DNA of 64,000 nucleotides, from the NCBI GenBank assembly GCA_905480605.1, contig CAJQRD010000034.1, positions 1-64,000 on the forward strand, in the 5' to 3' direction. Below, piece by piece: positions 27,420 through 34,478 of this stretch. The DNA is from an uncultured Saprospiraceae bacterium. GTDB taxonomy: Bacteria; Bacteroidota; Bacteroidia; Chitinophagales; Saprospiraceae. The notes beneath the pieces are model-generated. The model worked only from the letters and a program-made list of their open reading frames with translations, was not told the origin of the DNA and did no database searches. Positions within the stretch are counted from its first letter, which is position 1. The number at the start of each line of letters is the position of its first letter. Position numbers and translations under genes: made by a program.

Positions 27420-28022
27420 TTAAAGGATAGCTTTTTTGATTGGACAAGTCATACAGTGACTTCCTCCTCTAGCTCTTGACAGTTCACCTGACGGTGTGGT
27501 AATAATTGTTTTTTCTAATGAAGAAGCAAAACTATCATTTTCTGATTGTTTAGCTAAAAAATATTTAGAACTTAATATTGAATATCCAGATTTTTCAAAT
27601 GCATATCCTATATGCAAATTTCGATCATAAGTATTATCAATACCTGGTTTTACCGCTACCAAATTACACCCATCAGTCCATTGCTCTCTTTCTTGATATG
27701 GAGACTCACCATCGCCTGAAAAGATAAAATTCATGTTTGGATTGATCTCATTTATAAAGAAATCCCCAGTAGAAGCATATGTTGCCTTTAGACTTTCTTT
27801 TGTATGTACGATTACGTTTGACGCCAGTCCATCATAAACTATTGGTTTGAAATAAACCAAATCGTTTTGACTCACACGGGGCTCTTCAATCATTTGTGGC
27901 AAGTGTACAATATCATCAAAAAGCAATTTTTCTGCTCTTTTAGGTTTAATCCTACCAATTCCACTATCAGGCCTATTTATTAAAACGCGTTCAAGCTTAT
28001 TTATTTCTGAATCTGCTAACAT
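27420..28022 (-). CDS. Arginine deiminase-like protein with large internal deletion
   Basis: At 200 residues this is about half the usual size of the roughly 410-residue arginine deiminase. Residues 1-47 match the family N-terminus (KLERVLINRPDSGIGRIKPK, LFDDIVHLPQM). Residues 49-200 match the C-terminal third (FKPIVYDGLASNV, GESPYQEREQWTDGCNLVAVKPG, ending ARGGSHCMTCPIK). The reading frame is intact across the join at about base 27882. The nucleophile region HCMTCP is kept (Cys190), but the middle part that carries FTRD, EGGD and HIDTVF is gone, so the guanidinium-binding Asp/Glu and catalytic His are missing. Catalysis is very unlikely. It could be a remnant or a repurposed binding protein. 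Confidence 0.75.
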   Translation of the reverse strand: MLADSEINKLERVLINRPDSGIGRIKPKRAEKLLFDDIVHLPQMIEEPRVSQNDLVYFKPIVYDGLASNVIVHTKESLKATYASTGDFFINEINPNMNFIFSGDGESPYQEREQWTDGCNLVAVKPGIDNTYDRNLHIGYAFEKSGYSILSSKYFLAKQSENDSFASSLEKTIITTPSGELSRARGGSHCMTCPIKKAIL

Positions 28023-28139
28023 TTAACTCTTAATTAGACACGCAAGTTAAGTATTTTGCCTAAAATCATGCTTGCAAAACGGATAGACATTACGATATCG
28101 CTAGTTTTTTTATAAATTTATCCTATAACAAAATAATTT

Positions 28140-28826
28140 ATGTTAAAAAAATTGAAGTCTTTCTTTATTGTTGATGATAATCCTCAGGCAGAGGCTAAGT
28201 CTAAGGGTGCAGAATCTGGGGCATCTTCTTCTCCAAAAACAGCTGATTCTAAAAAACCAGTTATAAAGTTAGAAAAGCCTGTATATGATAAAAATAATCC
28301 ACCAAAAGGAAAACCAAATGAAAAATTTGTCGATATACTATTGGGTGCCATTGAAAGTAATAATGTTGAAGGATTTGATTACCTAGAGTTTAAACAAGCA
28401 CTTCAAAACTTAAGTGGTGTAGAAATGGATGAGGCTACTATGTTTAAGTCGGCCTTGGCGATGGCTAAAACAATGGGCGCGAGTAAGAAAGTGTTATTCA
28501 GCAGTGCTGATTTGTATTTGAGTGTGTTGTCAAAAGAGGAGTCAAAATTTATGGAATCCTTTAGCAAGCAAGTCAACATGCAGGTTAATAACAGGAATGA
28601 AGATATCATCAATATTGAAAAAGGTATTGCATTGAAAAATAAGCAAATTAAACAATTGCAAGGCGAAATTGAGGCTGAAGAAAAGGCATTGAATAAAAAG
28701 AAAACCAATGCCGATCAAGCAAGTGCAAAAGTAAAAGCAACTAAAGATAGTTTTTACCACTCTTATCATATTGTCTCGGAGCAAATCAAAGCAGACATTG
28801 AAAAAATGAAAAAATACCTAGGTTAA
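28140..28826 (+). CDS. Conserved hypothetical protein with coiled-coil C-terminus
   Basis: This 228-residue protein without a signal peptide has three parts: residues 1-60 are low-complexity (Ala, Ser, Lys, Pro-rich); 60-130 form a helical domain (FVDILLGAIESNNVEGFDYLEFKQALQNL); 130-228 form a long coiled coil (IALKNKQIKQLQGEIEAEEKAL). It resembles a Bacteroidota family of unknown function. It is followed 16 bases later by a small secreted protein gene. A structural or membrane-stress role is possible given the PspA-like gene nearby, but nothing in the sequence proves it. Confidence 0.72.
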   Translation: MLKKLKSFFIVDDNPQAEAKSKGAESGASSSPKTADSKKPVIKLEKPVYDKNNPPKGKPNEKFVDILLGAIESNNVEGFDYLEFKQALQNLSGVEMDEATMFKSALAMAKTMGASKKVLFSSADLYLSVLSKEESKFMESFSKQVNMQVNNRNEDIINIEKGIALKNKQIKQLQGEIEAEEKALNKKKTNADQASAKVKATKDSFYHSYHIVSEQIKADIEKMKKYLG

Positions 28827-28842
28827 CAGATAAATAACTATT

Positions 28843-29298
28843 ATGAGATACTATACTTTATTCATTATATTATTTATTTCTTTTTCAATATCAACAATTA
28901 GTTCTGCTCAATTAAAACTAAAGAAATTGGATAAAGTAGTTGTATCAATGAGCCAAGGTGAGTCTATTGACAAATACACCAATTATTTAACTGGGTATTT
29001 TGGAAGGATTGATCTGACCGAATCGCTAAGGAGCAAAGGAAATTATGCTTTGATATCTGTGGATGGCAAGCAATTTTTGCAAGGCGAAGGCGTAAATGAT
29101 AAAGAGCAAAAAGTAGTCTTCCGTATTGAAGTCTCAACAAGTAATGATGGTTTAACAATAACAAAGGCAGAGAGCGAGTATAGAGCTCAGGCATGTGTAG
29201 CTAATGGCTGTTCAAATTGTTCCTTCAAAGATGCCAAAAGTTGTTCTTGTGCAGAAGAAGGGGAGTGCAATCATTCCATAAACGCAGTATCAAAATAA
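28843..29298 (+). CDS. Small secreted protein with Cys-rich tail
   Basis: This 151-residue protein has a signal peptide (1-22, ending SSAQ). The mature part has a short beta region (VVVSMSQGESIDKYTNYLTGYFG, FRIEVSTSNDGLTI). A tail from about residue 116 contains six Cys in about 25 residues, in the pattern C-x5-C-x2-C-x8-C-x1-C-x6-C, followed by a His. Such spacing suggests metal binding or disulfides. No family is recognised. It is probably co-transcribed with the preceding coiled-coil gene. Confidence 0.68.
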   Translation: MRYYTLFIILFISFSISTISSAQLKLKKLDKVVVSMSQGESIDKYTNYLTGYFGRIDLTESLRSKGNYALISVDGKQFLQGEGVNDKEQKVVFRIEVSTSNDGLTITKAESEYRAQACVANGCSNCSFKDAKSCSCAEEGECNHSINAVSK

Positions 29299-29313
29299 AT
29301 TCCTTGAAAGCAT

Positions 29314-29335
29314 CTTAAACGAAGCCTTCGTTAAG
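29314..29335. terminator. Hairpin between convergent genes
   Basis: CTTAAACGAA and TTCGTTAAG pair with one bulged A around a GCC loop, 16 bases after the stop at 29298. There is no T-run, so termination is uncertain; it may serve both convergent genes or be part of the adjoining repeat element. Confidence 0.35.
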
Positions 29336-29348
29336 AGAATGCAATAAA

Positions 29349-29370
29349 CGACCTTAAGGAAGCGAAAGCG
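29349..29370. repeat. Single dispersed unit of the 22823 repeat family
   Basis: This 22-base segment begins CGACCTTAAGGA and continues AGCGAAAGCG. It matches the unit at 22821-22842 with one substitution and one missing A. Like the longer array, it lies between two convergent genes. Confidence 0.7.
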
Positions 29371-29378
29371 CCCAAAAG

Positions 29379-30890
29379 TTAAAAAATAGACATAATCTCT
29401 TCCCACAATTGCTCATAAGGAATAATCTCAATACTAAGAGCATGTTCAGAAAAGTCAGAAGGGTTATCTAGTAATGCTTGGTAATGCTTTTTTGCTTTTG
29501 CTCTGATTTTAGCTGGTTCATAATCTCCTTCTGGAATCTTCAACAACATCTTGATAAAATTACTGGAACGCGCATACTCAGGCCGTTTGAGATATCGGAA
29601 GTTATATTGCCTTAATGATGAAAGTTTGTCAAGCGCATCATCAAATCTTTCGTCGACAATATAAAATAACATTTGAATGATATTGATGGTTATGTTCAAT
29701 CCACGTTTGTCATTTGAGAAAGTAGAAACTTCATTCATAAAACGAGCTAATCTGAAAGGTCTTAATTTCTGAGCATCTGAATCTTCTATGTTTACTTTAC
29801 CAATTTTAATTAGGAAGTGAATGAAAGCTTCCTTGAGATACCAAGGTTCACGATATGTTTCGTTTATTTTAGTAAATGATTTATTATTGGTAACATCACT
29901 TATTAGTGAATAAGCCGAATTATAATCTTTTCTTAGAATGTGAATTTGAAAGAAATAACTTCTTACATACATCCATGGTAAGCTTCCTTCAGGTAATTTA
30001 AATTCCATGCAATACTTAAAGCATTCCATTGCTTTTATGTAATTCTTTTTTGATAGGTATGAAATACCAATTTTTTGCGTAAATGAAAATAAACCTATTT
30101 TTTTAAAGCCTTCTTTTTCTTGGAAATAATTAATAGCTCTCTTTGCAACTAGGATTTGCATATCTAAATCCTTTTTCACCAAATAACCGAAGTATGATGC
30201 ATTGTAGGTATAGTATCTTAAATAAAAGGAATCAATATCTTCAACTGATTTTCTTAAAACCTCGACCTCTTCTAAGTGTTTTTGAACATGGGTATCAAAA
30301 TCATATGCTTTCGATTTACTGATTAATTGACCAAAATAAATATAATAATATTCAGCTTGGTCCTTTAGGTCATAGATGTGTTTGATCTCAGTATATTTCT
30401 TACTATGTTTTTCAAATTTATACTTGTTATCAATAAATAGACCATATGCTAATCTTAAGTCTTTAAGGATTAATAATGACAGTTCAATAATATCGTACTT
30501 TATTGATGTTTTTAAAATCTGTTCAAAGAGTTCAATTGATACTTTGTTTTGACCTTTATCTTGAAGTATTTTTGCTGCGGCCCAATTTTTAAAACTTCTA
30601 TTTAAAGCTTTTTGATATTCAGATTTTGAATAAGATTGGATATCAATAAAAAATAAAGTATTTAAAAGCCGCTGAGTTAACCTATACTTTAATTTTTTAT
30701 AACTAGAGTTTTTTGAATTTGAATCATAAATTTTTCTTGCTGCTTCGTCATCATCATTAAACTCTCCATTTAGTATTCCATCATATAATAATTTGGTTTT
30801 AGAAGATAATTTGACGTCTTCAGTTATAATTTCTATTTGTTTTAATTTTTGCTTAGAAAGCAATTTCACAAGAGCGACTAATGTGTCCAA
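29379..30890 (-). CDS. Large helical-repeat protein of unknown function
   Basis: This 503-residue protein is almost entirely helical, with TPR-like pairs, for example around residues 115-200 and 265-320 (KKNYIKAMECFKYCMEF). The N-terminus shows a conserved-looking block: EIITEDVKLSSKTKLLYDG, then DEEAARKIYD and YKKLKYRLTQRLLNTLFFI. I recall this block from multi-copy unknown proteins in Bacteroidota, but I cannot name a family. There is no signal peptide, membrane segment or DNA-binding motif. Its upstream region holds the first of three copies of a 10-mer repeat, 54 bases from its start, which suggests shared regulation with the small transcripts to the right. Confidence 0.7.
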   Translation of the reverse strand: MDTLVALVKLLSKQKLKQIEIITEDVKLSSKTKLLYDGILNGEFNDDDEAARKIYDSNSKNSSYKKLKYRLTQRLLNTLFFIDIQSYSKSEYQKALNRSFKNWAAAKILQDKGQNKVSIELFEQILKTSIKYDIIELSLLILKDLRLAYGLFIDNKYKFEKHSKKYTEIKHIYDLKDQAEYYYIYFGQLISKSKAYDFDTHVQKHLEEVEVLRKSVEDIDSFYLRYYTYNASYFGYLVKKDLDMQILVAKRAINYFQEKEGFKKIGLFSFTQKIGISYLSKKNYIKAMECFKYCMEFKLPEGSLPWMYVRSYFFQIHILRKDYNSAYSLISDVTNNKSFTKINETYREPWYLKEAFIHFLIKIGKVNIEDSDAQKLRPFRLARFMNEVSTFSNDKRGLNITINIIQMLFYIVDERFDDALDKLSSLRQYNFRYLKRPEYARSSNFIKMLLKIPEGDYEPAKIRAKAKKHYQALLDNPSDFSEHALSIEIIPYEQLWEEIMSIF

Positions 30891-31182
30891 ATATAATTTT
30901 TTAAGATATAGTTAATTTCCAAAGTTACTTTTTATTTGTAATATGCATGTCCTCTTTTTTTTATATTTTTTTGGAACGTATTATTTGTGTTATATATAAA
31001 TAATTGAATAATAGTAACTTGTATTCAGTTAATATTTAAATAATGTAAAAATGTAAGCTACTTTACAGTTTTTTGCCTTAATTGCATGTCCTCATTTAGT
31101 GTTTTTTGTCAACTACTTGGCATGGTTTTGTTTATAAATTTATATCGAAATTCATTCTATCATTATCTAAATTTAATCTATC

Positions 31183-31245
31183 ATGCAATTATTGTTAGAG
31201 TTACTAATAATTTTGGGAATTATCGAAGACGATGGTTCTTTCTAA
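31183..31245 (+). CDS. Possible 20-codon peptide gene
   Basis: ATG to TAA encodes MQLLLELLIILGIIEDDGSF: a 14-residue hydrophobic helix followed by an acidic tail. It lies 100 bases after a TGCATGTCCT copy and 28 bases before an intrinsic terminator, so it would sit in a transcript of about 150 bases. TAAATTTA at 31135-31142 is a near-match to the -7 box. Short ORFs arise by chance; the composition and placement make this one worth noting. It could be a membrane peptide or signal. Confidence 0.35.
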   Translation: MQLLLELLIILGIIEDDGSF

Positions 31246-31273
31246 ATGCTAAGAATTGAAGACGTTAAACGTG

Positions 31274-31301
31274 AGCTCTTGTTAATTCAAGGGCTTTTTT
31301 T
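31274..31301 (+). terminator. Intrinsic terminator after the 20-codon ORF
   Basis: AGCTCTTG pairs with CAAGGGCT (one G-T wobble) around TTAATT, followed directly by seven T. It is oriented rightward and ends a plus-strand transcript that has no conventional gene. Confidence 0.75.
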
Positions 31302-31359
31302 ATGCAAATGCATGTCCTGAATGGGACTAGTATAATTCAAATTTTATATATGTTAAACC

Positions 31360-31476
31360 TATATTTGTATCAAATTCATTATCAAGCGTTTTACGCGATC
31401 GCCTGATCTCGTAAACAAAAAATTCAGTAAGAGTGTTAAGCAAGTCCTTGTAGAAGTTACAAGGACTTTCTTTTTT
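31360..31476 (+). ncRNA. Candidate small RNA with two hairpins
   Basis: TATATTTG at 31360-31367 is an exact -7 box, so transcription should begin near 31374. About 100 bases later lies a strong terminator (31442-31475). Between them TTTACGCGATC (31390-31400) pairs with GATCTCGTAAA (31405-31415) with one mismatch and a GCCT loop. I see no good ORF. The 5' hairpin shares ATCTCGTAAA and the following A-run with the end of the 10514 repeat. There is no clear -33 box. Confidence 0.5.
31442..31475 (+). terminator. Strong intrinsic terminator
   Basis: AAGTCCTTGTA (31442-31452) and TACAAGGACTT (31458-31468) form a perfect 11-bp stem with a GAAGT loop, followed by TCTTTTTT. No ordinary gene precedes it on the plus strand, which implies a short non-coding transcript. 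Confidence 0.9.
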
Positions 31477-31566
31477 ATACCCTATTCTACTTTATACGTC
31501 TATAAAACCAAGGTATTAAACGAAAAAATGTAACCTAAGGAATTAAAAACTGCTCACATAGGTTAA

Positions 31567-31582
31567 AATACTGTACAGTATT
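31567..31582. promoter_or_regulatory. 16-bp perfect palindrome, probable operator
   Basis: AATACTGTACAGTATT is self-complementary over all 16 bases and is not followed by a T-run. It lies about 80 bases upstream of the -7 box of the PspA-like gene. TAACCTA (31531) and TAGGTTA (31559) form a second, wider inverted repeat just before it. A dimeric regulator is likely. Confidence 0.55.
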
Positions 31583-31658
31583 ATGGTGCAAACCATATTT
31601 TTTATACACAAACCTCATGATAACTTGCTTTCTCGTGGGCAATACGCCTACGAAATTG

Positions 31659-31666
31659 TATTTTTG
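31659..31666 (+). promoter_or_regulatory. -7 box of the PspA-like gene
   Basis: TATTTTTG matches TAnnTTTG and lies 25 bases before the ATG at 31691. It decides the start: the longer frame that begins at 31583 would start upstream of the promoter. Confidence 0.55.
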
Positions 31667-31690
31667 TGCCATAACTTGACTTATTTATAC

Positions 31691-32710
31691 ATGACTGACA
31701 ATTACAAGAAAAAATCTTTTTGGAGAAAACCTGAAGGTGTAACAGGTGCTATATTTTTAATAGTTGGTTTGGTGCTAGGTGGAACGTTGATTGTAAAGTC
31801 GATAGCTGGAATTGTTGCTTTTGCTTCTACTCCTGTAGGATTGGGTGTTACTCTAGGGGTTTTAGGTATGATAATTTTCATGGCTCTAGACAATAAAGCC
31901 CGAACTTTATTGTCTTATATGTATAAATCGGCTATGCGCTGGATCACAGGTATCTTTGTTCAAATTGATCCTATTGGTATTCTTAAAAGTTATATCCAAG
32001 ACCTTAAAGGCAATCTTAAGAAAATGCGAAAGCAAATTGGTATGCTCAGAGGACAAATGCATAAGCTTAAAGAAATGATTGTCAAGAATCAAAAAGAAAT
32101 TAAAACCAATATGCTTTTGGCATCTAAAGCCAAAGAGACTCAGCAAAAATCTGTTATGATTCTAAAAAGCCGAAAAGCTGGCCGTCTTAAAGAATCAAAT
32201 ATGAAGCTTGATGATCTTTATAAAAGAATGGAAGTTCTTTATAGAGTTTTGTCCAAGATGTATGAAAATTCATTCATTCTGGCTGAAGATATTGAAGATC
32301 AAGTCAAACTTAAAGAACAGGAACGTAAAGCTATGTTAGCTGGGCATTCAGCAATGAAGTCTGCTATGTCAATAATTAAAGGTGATTCTGATAAAAAAGC
32401 AATGTTTGATCAAGCCTTGGAAGTTATAGCTGATGATGTAAGTTCTAAGGTTGGAGAAATGGAAAGGTTTATGGAGATGTCAGAAAACTTTATGTCTTCT
32501 ATAGATCTTCAAAATGGTATTTTCGAGGAAAAGGGAATGCAAATGCTAGAAGATTGGGAGAAAAAATCAACTTCACTCTTATTAGGTGAATCAAAAGAAG
32601 ATTTAATTTCTAATGCCAATGATGAAGGAAATATCTTGGACTTGAATCAACCCATCGCTCAGCCTCAAAAAGCAGATCGTTCAAATCAGTACGATAACTT
32701 TTTTGAATAA
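31691..32710 (+). CDS. PspA-like membrane protein with N-terminal transmembrane pair
   Basis: This 339-residue protein has two hydrophobic segments (GAIFLIVGLVLGGTLIV and PVGLGVTLGVLGMIIFMAL, residues 16-60). Long helices follow, with IGILKSYIQDLKGNLKKMRKQIGMLRG, resembling the PspA/IM30 hairpin. A flexible tail ends in QYDNFFE. PspA proteins sense and repair inner-membrane stress; here the helices appear to be anchored directly rather than peripheral. I start it at 31691, supported by the promoter box. It is separated by 116 bases from the binding-protein/OmpA fusion gene and may support that transporter. Similarity is structural only. Confidence 0.6.
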   Translation: MTDNYKKKSFWRKPEGVTGAIFLIVGLVLGGTLIVKSIAGIVAFASTPVGLGVTLGVLGMIIFMALDNKARTLLSYMYKSAMRWITGIFVQIDPIGILKSYIQDLKGNLKKMRKQIGMLRGQMHKLKEMIVKNQKEIKTNMLLASKAKETQQKSVMILKSRKAGRLKESNMKLDDLYKRMEVLYRVLSKMYENSFILAEDIEDQVKLKEQERKAMLAGHSAMKSAMSIIKGDSDKKAMFDQALEVIADDVSSKVGEMERFMEMSENFMSSIDLQNGIFEEKGMQMLEDWEKKSTSLLLGESKEDLISNANDEGNILDLNQPIAQPQKADRSNQYDNFFE

Positions 32711-32826
32711 CAAGAAACGAATACTGAGGTCTAATAAGTTTAGATCTTAACATTATAATATTATCTGGACATCAGATCACAATTAATTAACTAACGATCG
32801 TTTAAGATCATTTTACTTTTTATATT

Positions 32827-34470
32827 ATGGCAAAGAGATTAACAATGTTTTCAAAACTGCTGATTGTATTTCTTATACTATTGGCAATTGGTTTTGGAGG
32901 TAAATGGGTATTAAACAATACTGCATTTGGCAAAAATCTTCAGGAGAAAGCTGAGCAAGAAAGAATTGACCAAAGTGAAGAAGAAAAGCAAGAAAGCAAC
33001 AACTCCTCTAATGCTAAAACTGAAACAAACTCTAAGAACGGAGGGCTTTTCAATAATAGCAATCGAAAAGATGACAACACCTTACGTGTTCAATTGGTAA
33101 CATGGCCAGGGTACACACCGGGATTATATTTCAATGAAGGTGCTTTGGCAAATACCAGAAGTAGATTCTATAAAGACTATGGTTTTAAAGTGGAGTTTGT
33201 TAAAGAAGACGATCTTTTAAATGCAGCGGATGCTTGGGCAGCAGATGAGTTTGATATCTTGGTGCAAACTGCGGATGCATTTCCATTATATACAGCTCCA
33301 GATGAAATGGCTAGTTTAAACCCAACTGCTTTTATGCAAGTAGATTGGTCTAGAGGTGGTGATGCAATTATTGCAAAGAGAGGTATTAATTCTATCAATG
33401 ATTTGAGAGGTAAAAAAATTGCCTTAGCAGTACCTGCACCAGCACAAACAATGTTGATTACAGCATTGGAATCTGCTGGCATGTCAATAAATGATGTAAA
33501 AGTTGTAAAGACAACAGACAATATAGCTGCAGCAGAATTGTTCAATTCCCCAGATATTGATGCAGCTGTTGTTTGGAGCCCTTTTGATATTGAAGCAACG
33601 TCTAAGGTTCCTGGCTCTAAAATTCTTTTGACTACAGTTGAGCAATCTCATATCATCGGTGATATTATGTTCGCTAAAAAAGAAGTTATCCAAGCTAAAA
33701 GAGAAATGTTTAATGGGTTTTACGAAGGTTGGATGAAGGGTGTTGCAGAATTAAAAGATCCAGGTAATAGAAGAAAAGGAGTGAAATACTTGGCTGAATT
33801 TTTACAATTTCCGGAAGCAGATGCTGAAGCGATGATGTCTACAGTTCACTTGGCATCTCATGGTGACAACATGAATTTCTTTGGTATAAATAAATCCTTT
33901 AGAGGAATGACAGGTGGTGACCTTTACAATAAAATGAATAAGAAGTTTTTCCAGATGAAGGACAATCCTAAGTTGGCACCAAATTGGAAAAAAGTGATTG
34001 CAACTGGTCCAATTATTAATGCAGACTCTAAACTTAGAGGCGCTGCTTATGCTGCAGAAGGTGCTAAAGAATTTGAGCCAGCGACTGCAAAAGAGAAATC
34101 GGCCCCCGCTTTGGCATCAAAGCCAATCAGTATCAATTTTGCATCAGGGCAATACAAATTATCAGAAAATGCTAAAACAATAATTGATATTCAATTTGCA
34201 GAGGTTGCTAAATCATTTGGTAATGTACGTGTAAGAGTTGAAGGTAACACAGATAATGTTGGGGGCAGGCAAATGAATATGAACTTGTCTCAAAAAAGAG
34301 CACAATCGGTTGCTGATTATTTGAGAATGACTTATAATATGAGTGCCAATAGATTTGTAGTGGTAGGTAACGGTCCAGATAAGCCTGTTAAAGGTTGTGA
34401 AACAAACAGTACTGCAAATTGTAAAGCACAAAATCGAAGAACTGAATTTCAATTGTTAGCAGTCCAATAA
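32827..34470 (+). CDS. Membrane-anchored ABC substrate-binding protein fused to OmpA domain
   Basis: This 547-residue protein has: a transmembrane anchor at 8-27 with no lipobox; a Glu/Ser/Asn-rich linker at 40-85; and an NMT1/SsuA-type periplasmic binding domain at about 86-400, with TWPGYTPGLYFNEG, FDILVQTADAFPLY, INDLRGKKIALAVPAP and DIDAAVVWSPFDIEA. An OmpA-like peptidoglycan-binding domain follows at about 430-547, with INFASGQYKL, VRVEGNTDNVGG and NLSQKRAQSVADYL, where the Asp and Arg contact diaminopimelate. A Cys pair sits in the last loop. The next two genes are the matching permease and ATPase. The design would hold the binding protein between membrane and cell wall. Substrate unknown; nitrate, sulfonate and riboflavin-precursor families share this fold. 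Confidence 0.88.
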   Translation: MAKRLTMFSKLLIVFLILLAIGFGGKWVLNNTAFGKNLQEKAEQERIDQSEEEKQESNNSSNAKTETNSKNGGLFNNSNRKDDNTLRVQLVTWPGYTPGLYFNEGALANTRSRFYKDYGFKVEFVKEDDLLNAADAWAADEFDILVQTADAFPLYTAPDEMASLNPTAFMQVDWSRGGDAIIAKRGINSINDLRGKKIALAVPAPAQTMLITALESAGMSINDVKVVKTTDNIAAAELFNSPDIDAAVVWSPFDIEATSKVPGSKILLTTVEQSHIIGDIMFAKKEVIQAKREMFNGFYEGWMKGVAELKDPGNRRKGVKYLAEFLQFPEADAEAMMSTVHLASHGDNMNFFGINKSFRGMTGGDLYNKMNKKFFQMKDNPKLAPNWKKVIATGPIINADSKLRGAAYAAEGAKEFEPATAKEKSAPALASKPISINFASGQYKLSENAKTIIDIQFAEVAKSFGNVRVRVEGNTDNVGGRQMNMNLSQKRAQSVADYLRMTYNMSANRFVVVGNGPDKPVKGCETNSTANCKAQNRRTEFQLLAVQ

Positions 34471-34478
34471 TTTAAGTA

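Larger units (their letters stand above)
30944..31318. repeat. Three direct copies of TGCATGTCCT in a non-coding region
   Basis: The 10-mer is at 30944-30953, 31083-31092 and 31309-31318, all in the same orientation. Copies one and three share an additional leading A. One copy precedes each of three inferred transcription units: the 503-residue protein gene (leftward), the 20-codon ORF and the small RNA. Such a cluster would not be expected by chance in a few hundred bases. Confidence 0.75.
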
